NCBI GenBank assembly: GCA_025506515.1
Contig: CM046447.1
Coordinates: 90,119,498-90,183,497, forward strand
Reading direction: 5' to 3'
Source: Flaveria trinervia
Taxonomy: Eukaryota > Streptophyta > Magnoliopsida > Asterales > Asteraceae
Length of the DNA: 64,000 nucleotides
Shown here: positions 12,898-24,286 of the stretch, in pieces
Position numbering within the stretch: position 1 is the stretch's first letter
How the letters are laid out: every line of letters starts with the position of its first letter
Notes under the pieces: generated by a model
The model's input: only the letters and a program-made list of their open reading frames with translations
The model's database searches: none
What the model was told of the DNA's origin: nothing
Made by a program: the position numbers and the translations under genes

Positions 12898-15006
12898 ATG
12901 AATATGGATCGTCTGGCGCCGGTGGTGAGCCATGGGATAGACATGCCGATCATACACGACAGCGATCAGTATGACTTTGTTCGCGATATCGGGTCGGGTA
13001 ATTTCGGTGTGGCAAGGCTTATGAGAGATAAACGGACCAAAGAGCTTGTTGCAGTTAAGTATATTGAGAGAGGGGAGAAGGTCAGTTAACTAGTTTCTAA
13101 TTTCTTTTTCATGATTTTGATTGCTGAAACGGTTGTTGTTAATTTCATGTGTGCTGGTGTAAATATAGGACTTTCATTTCATTGATTGGGTCGTTTTACC
13201 AAAAATAAATAAATAATAGTAATTCTCTCTCTGAATTTGGTGATCATTAGTTAGTATCTTAATATATGTCGCTTATACTAACTAGTAATTAAACTGGAAA
13301 TTATGGATTTGTTGGTGATTTGGTTCGGTAATTGCTGCTTAGTATTTTAATCTTTGCTGTTTTCTTTTCAGATAGATGAGAATGTTCAAAGAGAAATCAT
13401 CAATCACAGGCCTTTGAGACATCCTAATATAGTTCGGTTTAAGGAGGTCCACGACGTTGTTTATCCTTTGTTGTTTTGATTAACATCTGTTTAACCGCAA
13501 TTTTTATACTTATTATGTTTATGTTTTGTTACTTTAAAGGTCATATTGACCCCGACTCATCTAGCAATTGTTATGGAATATGTTGCTGGAGGGGAGCTAT
13601 TCGACAGAATTTGTAATGCAGGGCGCTTCAGTGAGGACGAGGTTCTTTTTTTGTGTATTTGCGTCTGTCAATAATCTTAACTAAGTAATTATATGAATCT
13701 AACATGAAAAGCTAACCAAATCGGATTGGAGACTTCCTTATTTGTTTTTGTGCAGGCTCGATTCTTCTTTCAACAGTTGATATCCGGGGTCAGCTACTGT
13801 CATGCTATGGTTTGTGTCAGATTGTTCAATTCCTAATATTACTAATTGCATGCGTGAGAGATTATCTATATTGATCTTAACACATATAATGATATAAACA
13901 CGCTAACTATTGGTATTACCTTTGTTGCAGCAAGTTTGTCATCGAGACTTGAAGCTAGAAAACACGTTGATAGACGCAAGTCCTGCTCCCAGATTGAAGA
14001 TATGTGATTTTGGTTACTCAAAGGTACCTTCGGTTAATTTCTCACCATGCCAAGGAATGATGTGGCCCAAAATGGTCCACACCCCCGAAACCCTTACTTG
14101 CCCTTGATTTTGTTCTAATTTTGGTCTGATTTGTTTTCCTTGTATATGCTATACTGCAGTCTTCAGTTCTTCATTCACAGCCAAAATCAACAGTTGGAAC
14201 ACCAGCATACATTGCTCCAGAAGTGTTATCATCACAAGAATACGATGGGAAGGTACGAATCTCTCCCAATATAAGTCATCAATCAGACACCTTATTATCA
14301 TGCCTTGTATTCAGATCGCGGACGTGTGGTCGTGTGGGGTGACGCTATACGTCATGCTTGTTGGCGGCTATCCTTTTGAGGATCCAAACGAACCAAGAGA
14401 TTTTCGGAAAACTATACATGTACACAAGAAAACACTTAGCTAAAACTTGTCCCTATATCAATCTTATTTTTTTATTGGTTTTAACAAATCAACTCTTCTG
14501 CTACATTCTACAGAGAATCCTTCATGTTCAGTATTCAATACCAGATAACATCGAAATATCACCTGAATGTCGCCACCTGCTTTCGAGAATCTTCGTTGGT
14601 GACCCTGCACAGGTTGATCAACTACAGTTTGTCACACATTATAATACTTGATATGATATTGTCAAGTCGCTTGACAGTAGTTTTTATTACTTGTGTATGT
14701 AAACAGAGAATCACAATGGCAGAAATAAAAACACATGAATGGTTTGTGAAGAACATGCCTGCAGATCTGGTGGATGATGAGAACATGATGAACAATCAGT
14801 TTGAAGAGCCTGATCAACCTATGCAAAGTGTGGATGCAATCATGAAGATAATATCTGAAGCTACAATTCCATCTGTTGGTCTTTATGATCTGGATATGAT
14901 GGAAGATGATCTAGACCTTGACCTTGACCTTGACCTGCATGACTTTGACTCTGACCATGAAGAACTTTACATAGACAGCAGCGGTGAGATCGTGTATGCT
15001 ATGTGA
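12898..15006 (+). CDS. SnRK2 protein kinase, subclass III (OST1/SnRK2.6-like)
   Basis: Nine coding exons: 12898-13080, 13372-13446, 13540-13641, 13756-13809, 13931-14023, 14160-14252, 14315-14419, 14514-14612 and 14707-15006. All introns are GT-AG and exon sizes (75, 102, 54, 93, 93, 105, 99) are the classic SnRK2 set. From the second in-frame ATG at 12904, which matches OST1's MDRP start, the product is 365 residues; the first ATG adds two. Seen: glycine loop GSGNFGVA (30-37), catalytic Lys52, HRDLKLEN with Asp142, DFG 162-164, and activation loop SQPKSTVGTP with Ser177, the counterpart of OST1 Ser175. The SnRK2 box lies around 305-320 and an acidic ABA box ends in SSGEIVYAM. In the family, ABA receptors release such kinases from PP2Cs; they then phosphorylate ABF factors and SLAC1. 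The ABA box contains an expanded DLDLDLDLDL run. All key residues are intact. Confidence 0.96.
14914..14936 (+). repeat. Coding hexanucleotide repeat in the SnRK2 ABA box
   Basis: Near-perfect GACCTT units encode alternating Asp-Leu in the C-terminal acidic domain that contacts PP2C phosphatases in family members. Slippage here would change length in steps of two residues without breaking the frame. Confidence 0.75.
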
Positions 15007-15295
15007 TCAAACTTATATGTATTGAAAATGAACACGAATATGAATTATAATTTATTGTCTATGTATCTGCAACAATTATGTTATATAAAAATTGAAATGG
15101 AAACAGAGAATCAAAGCAAATGAAGGTGAAGACTGCATTCAATATGAAATCTGTTTGAGACAGTACAGCTAGAATATGTATCATAAGGCATGATGCTATT
15201 AGCAATTAAGCCAAGTATTACTGTAATTGTTAATTTTCTCTTAGTTGACTATCATTGACCAATCAGAAATCAATAAGCAAGTGGTACACCGGCGA

Positions 15296-16558
15296 CTACA
15301 GACCTTGGTGCTCCGTCCTCACAACCATGGGCTTGACATCAGCTGTGGTGCCACTGCTAGTGCCAACAGCACAGCTTCCACTCGCACACGAACCGGACGA
15401 CACCGTCGTGTTGTCAATTTCCAGCAGAGCTTCTCCACTAACACCAGTCTCTTCATACGAAACAGTAGACGGATGGAGGTGCGGAAACGGTAAGTAGATG
15501 CTGTGAACCACGATCTTCAGGTTGCGCATGACGTCAGGGACCTTAATCCGAACGTAATTGATCCTCATTGGCGTAAATCCGCCTGCAGTCGTTGTGACCA
15601 TTAGCGATTGACCTGGTTCAAGCGTAGGTAGCAGCGTTCCAGATGAGATCTTCTCCAGGTCAGAGATGGCGAGCAACCTGTTCGGAATTATGTGGAACCT
15701 CACGTTGTTGACGTAGGAATGCGATCCGGAGAAGATAGAAACATCATCGAGTGCAAACACTGTCATGTTTTGTAGATTCATGAGCTCTACTGATTTCATC
15801 TTCATCGCCAACGCGAGGATGCTGAATCCACTGTTCCGAAGCCTCAGCATAGCGTCCCTCAGCATAAGCCTCATGATATACGTCGGATACTGAAAAGGCT
15901 GTTGAGCAACACTTTGCCGATTATCAGTCTGTACAGGAAACGAGAGAGACGTCATTCGCTCGACGTTACACGAGAATGGAGATAACGGAGCAACGTAGCC
16001 TTGAAGGCCGTGAACAACGACGAGACCGTTGTTGAATAGATCTGGACGCGTGATCTCCACGCCTCCGATGAAGATCTTCGTGTAGTTATTGACATCAGTA
16101 GACGACGTCACCGTGATACAACGACCAGGATCCATCGTCTCGATCTTCGTTCCAAAAGCGAGTTTCCGGAGGTAATCGTGAGAGAACAAACCTGGAACGA
16201 TATGTTCTCGAAGAAGGCGAACCACAGAGCACGAAGAACACGATTGGATCGAAGCGTCGGTTGGCGCGAAGAGAGTAGTCGGACCGTTCCACGTAGTGAA
16301 CGCAGAGTCATCGGAGAGTGAAGGAACAGCCATTGCGAGCTCCTGGAACCCTAGGTTCGCGAGAATCGGCTCGAAGATTGAGGTCGGTGCGAACGAGTCG
16401 TGGATATCGTGAGGTGAAGTGGTAGGGGAAAAGGCGAAATCCTGAGTCGCTGGAGTAATGACGCCGGCGGCGGTGGTGGTGGCGGTTGCTCCGGTGAAGC
16501 AGAAGGTTGAGAGCAGAATCGTAACGATGCTGAGCTTGAGTTGCAGAGATGGTGCCAT
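15296..16558 (-). CDS. Fasciclin-like arabinogalactan protein, FLA19/20/21 type
   Basis: An intronless frame of 420 codons. An N-terminal signal peptide (residues 1 to about 26) directs secretion. Two FAS1 folds follow. The first (about 59-193) has TTLFAPTDASI and LVVVHGLQGYVAP; the second (about 225-358) has MTVFALDDVSIF and LKIVVHSIYLPF. These are the H1 and YH-type elements of fasciclin domains, which mediate adhesion in the wall and plasma-membrane matrix. Possible N-glycosylation sites lie at NYT 158, NMT 264 and NTT 383. There is little Pro-Ala/Ser/Thr AGP sequence, and no hydrophobic C-terminal tail for a GPI anchor (it ends in VVRTEHQGL), as in the atypical group around FLA19-21. The subgroup call is from memory of that group. 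It converges on the SnRK2 gene, with 289 bp between the two stop codons. Confidence 0.87.
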   Translation of the reverse strand: MAPSLQLKLSIVTILLSTFCFTGATATTTAAGVITPATQDFAFSPTTSPHDIHDSFAPTSIFEPILANLGFQELAMAVPSLSDDSAFTTWNGPTTLFAPTDASIQSCSSCSVVRLLREHIVPGLFSHDYLRKLAFGTKIETMDPGRCITVTSSTDVNNYTKIFIGGVEITRPDLFNNGLVVVHGLQGYVAPLSPFSCNVERMTSLSFPVQTDNRQSVAQQPFQYPTYIMRLMLRDAMLRLRNSGFSILALAMKMKSVELMNLQNMTVFALDDVSIFSGSHSYVNNVRFHIIPNRLLAISDLEKISSGTLLPTLEPGQSLMVTTTAGGFTPMRINYVRIKVPDVMRNLKIVVHSIYLPFPHLHPSTVSYEETGVSGEALLEIDNTTVSSGSCASGSCAVGTSSGTTADVKPMVVRTEHQGL

Positions 16559-16650
16559 TGGAGAATTGAATTGAATGAGAGGTGTAGTGATGATGAATGA
16601 TGGTGAGAATGTAGTGAGGAATTTGAAGCTGTTGCAACGAAATGCAGTGG

Positions 16651-16656
16651 TTTATA
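16651..16656 (-). promoter_or_regulatory. TATA box of the FLA gene
   Basis: TATAAA on the minus strand within CCTATAAACC, about 95 bp before the ATG at 16558. This allows a leader of some 60 bases. Confidence 0.55.
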
Positions 16657-16779
16657 GGTTGTTAGAGAGGGAAGAATCGTATGTGATGCATGCAGTGTAG
16701 CTTCATGTATACTAGCTGCAGATTGTGACACGTGTAGTAAATGCTTAATACATATTTCTTGTGTACGTTTCATGCGGTT

Positions 16780-17212
16780 CTTATAAGAAACGAATAAGGT
16801 TTATTCGAATTTGAGATTTTATAACTGGATTCGAATTTGATAAACGGAGTCCAATCTCAAGGTGTTTTAATCGGTGATGAAACACGGGATTGACCGATAT
16901 ATACCCAAGAGTATGTTAGCCAAAAGAAGACAAGGCCAAACTTAATCCATCGAAAATCGGTAGCAAGTATGAGCAAGATCATGATACATTGCCTCAGTGC
17001 TAGAACGAGTAAAGATAACCTAAAGATCAAGCCACATGAAACTATTTTCCTTATGCATTCCAATAAAGACACAATTTCACCGATCAGGGTCAGTGGTTCT
17101 GCAAATGGCCGTTGACAAACAAATTATTATTAGAGTTGTTGATAACTATCAATTTCGTGCAAACGTACATCATTTAAGCAACCCCAAACAATTTCTCATG
17201 TATAATAAACTA
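16780..17212. other. Intergenic, no gene seen
   Basis: Mixed-composition sequence upstream of the FLA promoter. Only short frames without recognisable similarity. Confidence 0.4.
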
Positions 17213-17220
17213 TGTACCAC

Positions 17221-17942
17221 TAGAGGTGTACAAACCGGGCTTTTTTAAAACCGGTTTGGGTTCCAAACCGGAACCGGTTTGGTCAACGGCGGTCAAAACC
17301 GGTTTGGGCTCAAACCGGTTTGAGTTCTAAACCGGTTTGGACTTAGAAAAACCCAAACCTATAAAACCAGTTTGGGTCGGTTTGAAAACCGGTTTGGGCC
17401 GGTTTGAAAACCGGTTTGGGCCCAAACCGGTTAGTTTTTTTTTAAATGTTATAAATTAAATAAATAATTGTAAAAATTAAATCAACTTATAAGATGAATG
17501 TTACATATTAATTGTATAAATTAAATAAACCTATAAGATACATTTACGTATTTTTATTTGTAAAAATTAAAACATATAAAATTAGGAACATTACATAATT
17601 GTTTTTTAAAAACAAAGTACATAATTTCAAATTAAGTACATAATTTCAAATTAAGTACATAATTTAAAATCAAAGTGAAATATATAATATATAAAACATA
17701 GAAACAATTAGACATAAAATTTTAAATAATTGTTTGAAAACCGGTTTGGGAACCGGTTTGTAATCGGTTTGAAAACCGGTTTGGAACCAAACCGGGTTAG
17801 AAACCGGTTTGAAAGGGGAAACCTACAAACCGAACCTAAACCGTCGGGTTGGGCCGGTTTGAAAACCGGTTTGGGTCAACCGGTTTGGGCCCCAAACCGG
17901 TTTCGGTTTTTTTTTCCGAACCGGTTTTTATGCCCACCTCTA
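17221..17942. mobile_element. Non-autonomous hAT element with AAACCGG arrays
   Basis: The ends are TAGAGGTG and CACCTCTA, perfect 8-bp inverted termini with weaker extension. The flanks carry an identical 8-bp target duplication TGTACCAC (17213-17220 and 17943-17950), the hAT signature. Both subterminal regions are dense arrays of AAACCGG / CCGGTTT words around an AT-rich middle. The middle contains a 19-bp tandem repeat near 17615-17670. No transposase frame is present. Confidence 0.9.
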
Positions 17943-17950
17943 TGTACCAC

Positions 17951-18632
17951 GCTTGCCGGGCATCTTAACCCCCTGCATGGGTCGTTTCCTTTGACCTGTA
18001 TTGAATTCGATATAAATTCACTTTTAGAATGGAAAAAGTGGCTTACGCATGGATGCGGCAATTTTACCAACATGGTTGGTTGATGTCAAGCGGTAACACC
18101 CTCCCCCCACTCCTTCCCCCGTAGGTGGTGCGACGCGATTTAGGTGTTCAGGTTAAGAGCATGTGGAACAAAGACAAGCAATCAAGCTGTTACATAACTG
18201 TTGTTGCATATCTGCTAGTAATGTAAAAGGTTAAAATTAGTTAGTTTTATTGAAATAAATATCTAAACAAATTAAATCTGCCTACACAATTTTTTAAAAG
18301 AAAAATTTTATAAAATAGTAATCAAGTTTTAAGAGTGTTTTAGTAAGGTCATTTATATTTTTATTTATTTCAACTATGTCACTAATATTTTTATTTGTTC
18401 TAATCAGGTAACTAAAATTTTTAAAAGTATTTCAATTAGCACTTATAATTTTTTTTTAAATAATTCACAAAAAATAAATAATTTTTTTTTAAATAATTCA
18501 CAAAAAATTAAATAATTTTTTTATAAATAGTGTTATTTTTTTAAATATTTAAGTTGGATGTTGAAAAAAAAGTCGATTTCCTCAAATATCTCCCCGTGTA
18601 GTGAAATAACACATGTATATAATAATACAATA
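17951..18632. other. Intergenic with a short AT-rich tandem repeat
   Basis: No gene. Around 18445-18530 a T-run plus AAATAATTCACAAAAAAT unit is repeated about twice. Confidence 0.4.
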
Positions 18633-18641
18633 TTTAATTTA

Positions 18642-20590
18642 GAGTTAATTACATGAAAGGTCCATGTGATTAACTATGTTTTCACTTTCAGTCTTTAGTT
18701 TTGAAAAATTACAAGGTTGTTGTAACAACCACTCATTTTCAAACTATTAATTCAAACCTGAATCCATTTTAAACTTTCATACAATGGAGAATTCATTATT
18801 AAAATTATTTTATTTATTGAGATGAATCAAATGCATTAAATGCGTAGTTTAACCAATATTATGAATTATTTTATTTAAAATATCATTTATTAAATCATTT
18901 AAACAACTTATAATAATTTATTAATTTATAAATAATTTAAATATAAATTTATAAAGTTTTATTTGTCATTTATGAGTTCTAGTTATTAAATTAAAATATA
19001 TAATTAAAACAGAGAGTTATTTCAACATTTATAAAAATTATAAAGTTTTATAACATGTGATTTTATTTCAATTAAAATAGAGTTTACGAAGACAAGGTTT
19101 AGATTGTACGTTTTAAAACTTAAATTGAAAGTTGCAAACGTAAATTAAAAGTGTAGTTTTTCAAAAACCACCAAACCACCGTCGACCTTCTCCCCCCACT
19201 GTTTCTGGCCAAACATCCGGCGACCTCTGGCGAAGTCAAACACCCATAACTAATCCATTTCAACTGAATTAAACCTTTCCTCGATATTCACACATATGAT
19301 TTGAACCAGGTGTTGTTCAATTGAATTTATTGAGCTCTTATGTCTGAGCACCCGTAACCGAACCCCCGTTCAAAGTATACAAAACCGTGTACTTGAAACC
19401 GATCAAATTTAAACCTATATAATTAAGGAGAAACATCCTAGGCGGTCCCTTCAAACCCTCTGTACCTTCAATTTCATTTATAAAACACACACTCATCGTG
19501 TTCGATCACCATCATCTTCTTTGACTTGCAACTTATTTGAAGGCCCCTTTTCAGGCATTCTAACCTGCAATTGATTGAGGGCTTTTACTCATCATCACCC
19601 TTAGAAGCATCATACAAAACTAATTTGATTATCATCAACGTTTGCATCTCGAAACATACTCACAGCAGTTGTGACCTTTTACCTTATGTTCATCCTCCAT
19701 TTCGATTCAATACATGTAATTCTACACATATACACACTCGGTTTTACTTAGGGATTAAAAGCTCTAATGTTAATTCGATTAACATGCACAAATTATTGCT
19801 CAATTGGATTGATATCAAATCTAGGGTTCATGTGAAATTAATGATTTTTCTAATTAATGTTTTTAAAACTGTTTGGTGGATCTAGAACAAATTTGGGCCT
19901 CTAGCCCACCGATCGAAACCTTGTATATGCAACATAGGTCCCGGTTCTACCTCGGGCACCCTTAAAAAATTTTAAATTCTTTTTTATATAAAAATTACAT
20001 CTTAGAAATTATTAATATTCTATTTTAATCGATTGATGACAATCATCGATTGAATTAGTTGCAACCATCAATTGAATCGACTGAAACGATCTACCCCACC
20101 ATTGATTGAATTAGCCTGCACCACCATCAAACATAATCGACCTCTCTACCATCAATTGAATCACCCTAGAATCGACCGCCTCCACTGTCGATCTACGAAC
20201 AATGAATCGACTGAATTGGATCTTTTTCGTTGGTCAGTGGATGTCTTTGGCGGCTATCGATTGAATCAGCCTAGTTCAGGTGGCGGTGGTTTAGTTCGGT
20301 GGTCTGGTGGCGATGGTGGTCGGGCGGTCGCTGTCCGTTGGTCTAAACATGAAAGAAACAGGGAAGAATAAATAGCGTCAAGGGGTGGGGTAGGGGGTTG
20401 GGGTTGGTTGAATTTGATTTGATAATATATAAATATTAACTTTTACAAGCACTTAATGGAAAATTATAACGCTCGGTGACTTTTTTTTTGTTACATGTTG
20501 CAAATGTTAAGACTGATCTTGTAATTTTCGAAAAATAGAAACCAAAGCTAAAAATAAACCTAATTACTGGGACCTTCATGTTATTAACTC
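18642..20590. mobile_element. Mutator-like (MULE) non-autonomous element, possible Pack-MULE
   Basis: The termini are GAGTTAATTACATGAAAGG and its approximate complement. Inverted similarity extends about 80 bp inward on each side (around AAAATTACAAG and CTTGTAATTTT). A perfect 9-bp target duplication TTTAATTTA lies at 18633-18641 and 20591-20599, typical of Mutator elements. No transposase is seen. The interior holds GC-rich patches unlike its surroundings (19180-19240 and 20260-20400) and a degenerate repeat of ATTGAATYRRC around 20030-20270. These could be captured host fragments. Confidence 0.85.
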
Positions 20591-20679
20591 TTTAATTTAA
20601 TAATACATATACACACATGCATACTAAACAAACTAGTAGTAATATACCTTCACAAAAATATAAAGGCTATCATATTATA

Positions 20680-21145
20680 CTTTCTCAAACATGAAAAAAT
20701 ATTCGTCCATCCGCACTAGTATCATATCCGGTTGTTGAATGATGGATATATGCTTTTGTAACATGATGAAGCCGTATCTACATCAATCATCTTGTCTTTG
20801 TTGAAAAAAATTCATACAACGCCTCCAAATCTGCAATTATATGCACGAATAGCTTTGTACTCGTTTGAAAACACCTCCTAAAGTCAATCATTCACGTCAT
20901 AAACACATCCTCACTAAAATAGTATCTAATAAGTAGGTCAATAGCTTTCTTGCAGTCATGAGGATGTGTGGGTTCCCTTGTTAGGGGGCGTGAACTCTCA
21001 CTCCGACTAATCAAATACGTGATGACAACTTTTCCTGCATCCAATATCAGTTCGTCCTCTTCGGACAAAGATGAAGTTAATGACGAAGAAGAGCTCGATG
21101 TTACGTTTAAATGTAGTTTTTATGTGAAAGGATAGAGAGAACATG
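20680..21145 (-). pseudogene. Decayed PIF/Harbinger transposase (HARBI1/ALP1-like) N-terminal part
   Basis: Minus-strand translation reads, with several stops and frameshifts, a Ser-rich acidic start, EDELILDAGKVVITYLISR, then YYFSEDVFMT, DFRRCFQTSTKLFVHIIADLE and, in another frame, LVRMDEYFFMFEKV. The order matches the N-terminal region of plant HARBI1-like nucleases (YF..., FRRRFRM...LF..I...L, ...DEYL.M.E). The DDE catalytic part is absent. Stops inside the conserved region show it is non-functional. Confidence 0.7.
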
Positions 21146-22797
21146 AGAAATTTTTGAGTTAATTTGAGTCGAAATGAGTGTGTGTATTGTGTACATATAT
21201 ATTGGTTTAGAAATAAATATTAATCTTTTTTTGCTTTAGATAGACCTCAAATGGCCCCTTTCACCATCCAACGGTCATGTCTTCCAACCTTAATAACTAC
21301 TTCTTCCTCTTTCACAAGCCCTACACCCACCACCATATGTGTTGTGGTGTTCTTCATTATGCCCTTAGTAGCACCCTCACAACACCCAGTTTTAAGCATC
21401 TAACTTGTATGCAAAACTACTCAAATCACATCGTTTTGATTGAATACTTTTTTAATTCAAATCTTTTATTTCAACAAACTAATTCTGTAAACCTTCTAAC
21501 CCCTCTTCGCAACCTTCACAATTGGAAAGAAATTCAAGGCCTATGTGTTATCTTAATTTATTACTAACCACAAGTTGCACCCAGTCTTTAAAGTTTCTCA
21601 TAGTTTTTGAATCTACAAAACCTCAAGTTTATAACCAAAACATGAAAGTCTTCAAAGGAGATTAAGAATTGATGTAGTCAAATACTTGTTGGAGTATTAA
21701 TGTATTTACCGGTACAAGTAGATGAGTGTGTGAGTCGTGATATGACCTTGTGTCTAGTTAACTAATCCTATGTTTATGTTTGTTATTTTTGCTTTTCAAC
21801 GGCTTCAATCCAAATAAATGTAAAATCTAAAAAACATTAAAAAAAAATTAAAAAAAATTGATCATTCTTTGCCAAACAAACATAACAAAATAAAACCGGA
21901 CACGAAAAACCCAAAAAAGTTGCTTTATGGTTTTTGATAAGCCGAGATAATAATGTCCAAAATCATGGCATGAAACGTGGGGGGAAATGACCAACTCCTA
22001 TTTCATAGTGCCGGGAAATGACTTTCGTTCATTAACTTTTTTTGAAACACAAAATGTGTGGTTGTTCGTAGTTGTGTTTTTGTCAACGTTTCGATACGCA
22101 TTTATTTGAAAATGAAGTTGTATTTGAAATTCGAGAATTATTTGGTATCATAAGCAAATTTTGCTAGTGAAGTTACCGTTGCAGTATTGTTTATGTGGGA
22201 GCATTATCATTGCTAGTTATGGTGTTATCATAAACAATTTCAGCATTTGTTATTATGGTTTTTGACAATAATGACGACTAAACTCATGCCAAATAGCACA
22301 AAGAAGAACGTTCAATCTTTCACCGGTTTCATTTTAGAAAAAGTATATATACAAGGTTAAACCTTCAATGCAATATATTTTGTAGATCCCGAGTGATTAT
22401 GATGTTCAAAAATATCTATATCCAAAATATATGAAAATTTTTATATAAGAAATTTGATATTTAAAATTTTTGGATTCAGATTCAAATTCAGATAGTGGTT
22501 TTGAGGACTTTCAAATATCTGAATTATCTAAAAACAGTTATAGATATAATTAAATAATAATATTAATTATAAACTTCGCATATTTTCTTAAAGCTTAAAC
22601 TTTTTAATAAATATTATTAAATTCTTATCAAAAGTATTAAATAATTCATATTTTTTTACAATTCGGATATTTAAATCCGAATCTAAAATTTCCGATTCAG
22701 ATTTGAATAGTGAAATTTATTATTTTAATATTTTCGTATATTAAATATTTATAATTTTAAATATCCGATTTAAAAAAAAGTTTGTCAAAAATAGTGA
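21146..22797. other. Gene-free AT-rich stretch
   Basis: Short frames only. Around 22380-22780 the words AAATCCGAAT / ATTCGGATTT recur in both orientations, suggesting another worn word-repeat transposon whose ends I could not define. Confidence 0.4.
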
Positions 22798-22805
22798 CTT
22801 GAAAA

Positions 22806-23326
22806 TAGGGATGTTGATCGGGTAAGTTAATTGGTTCGGGATATTCAGGTTTTTCATCGTTGAAAGTTTACCCAATACCCAACCCGAATAACAATTGGTT
22901 TAATCGGTTTCGGGTTGTTCGGGTAACGGGTTGTTCGGGTCGGGTATCGGGTATTAAAAAATAGACTCAGTTTAGTTTATTTTAGTGAGTTTTCATTTGA
23001 AATCTTATAATATTAGTGCACTTAAATTAGTTTACTTCTATAGTTTATAAAATATGCTTAAATATATATTTATATACAAACAATTTGATCAATTTGGACA
23101 ATCTAAACAAGTGTATACATATAATTTACTTGATTATAATATAGGTTGATGAGGTTATTCGGGTTTTTGAGGTTTATAAGTTTATCCTGAAACCCGACCC
23201 GAATAAAAATCGGTTTAATCGGTTTCGGGTTGTTTGGGTAACGGGTTGTTTAGACCGGGTTTCTTCGAGTAAGGATGAAATCGGGTCGGACGGGTTAATC
23301 AGGTACGGATAAAATCGACCGGCTTA
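22806..23326. mobile_element. Non-autonomous hAT-like element with CGGGT arrays
   Basis: An 8-bp direct repeat CTTGAAAA flanks it (22798-22805 and 23327-23334). The left end TAGGGATG is Ac-like; the right end CCGGCTTA is worn. A direct repeat of about 65 bp rich in CGGGTTG and CGGTTTAATCGG occurs at about 22875-22945 and 23190-23262. No coding frame. Confidence 0.7.
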
Positions 23327-23334
23327 CTTGAAAA

Positions 23335-24212
23335 TGACTTGATTGGTTCATTAGCAGTTGTCACTATTGAAAGAAAAGAAACACGTGCTTTTGGCATGTT
23401 AGATGTTAATATTTCAAGTTTTTAACCAATTAATGTTTCTACATAATGCACTAACTTTATAAATTAAATTAAATCGTTTTACCTTACCAAACAAATTGGA
23501 TTTGAATGGTTCTTCGGTCTGATCCAGTAACATGTAAGTGATGCTTGAATTTGAGACATTTAAGTTTTCAGGTTTAAATTTGTTTCAAATGAGTTTTTTA
23601 TAATGATAAGTTTCATTCTGGATAATATCTTTTTAGATGATTTAGACCTGAAATGTCAAACTTAGTATGAACTTTGAAAATTCCGTCTCATAAATACTCA
23701 CTTGAATATAAGGATAGTTCCAAACATTATTCCTTTTATTACTAAAGTTATCTAATCATTTAACCATCTTATACATCATTAAAATTTCTATTCCATTTCA
23801 CTTATAACAGATTAAAAAAAACATTCAGCAACCTTTAGCTGAAAATATTCAAACCTAAATGATTAACTTTAAACTTTCTAGTGTAAAGTTTTTCTTAAAC
23901 TAAAAATAATAATAGCGTAGACTGTATTGATAATATCGGGGATTATATTCTAGGACGTGACACTTTATTAATGGCAGATTGTCATTGTTCGGTAAACCAA
24001 AAAACATCCATATAAGAACTCTTTTTTACATACGGGCAGTCAACTTTATTAATGTTAACACTCTCATCTAATAAATAAAAAAGCCCTTAGAATCCTATTA
24101 TTACTATAACTTTATCTATAATAAAATATAACTTTAGTGATGTTTTAAATCTCATAGATGATGACATAACAATGTTACATCATTACATTTCTCATCCATT
24201 ATCCAACCTTCC
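23335..24212. other. Intergenic, upstream of the methylesterase gene
   Basis: No gene or defined repeat seen. The last 300 bp are presumably promoter. Confidence 0.4.
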
Positions 24213-24220
24213 TATAAATA
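24213..24220 (+). promoter_or_regulatory. TATA box of the methylesterase gene
   Basis: TATAAATA 66 bp before the start codon at 24287, at good spacing for a leader of some 40 bases. Confidence 0.65.
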
Positions 24221-24286
24221 ACTCTACAAACAATCAAAACAAATAAACTCCATCCAACCACACACTAACACATACACAAAGATAAC

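Noticed and set aside
16308..16773. Overlapping minus-strand frames of 109 and 140 codons at the FLA 5' end
   Set aside because: Alternative frames of the FLA leader and signal-peptide region; no recognisable protein.
17730..18083. 117-codon frame rich in NRF and GL
   Set aside because: Translates the AAACCGG arrays and runs across the transposon end into flanking DNA.
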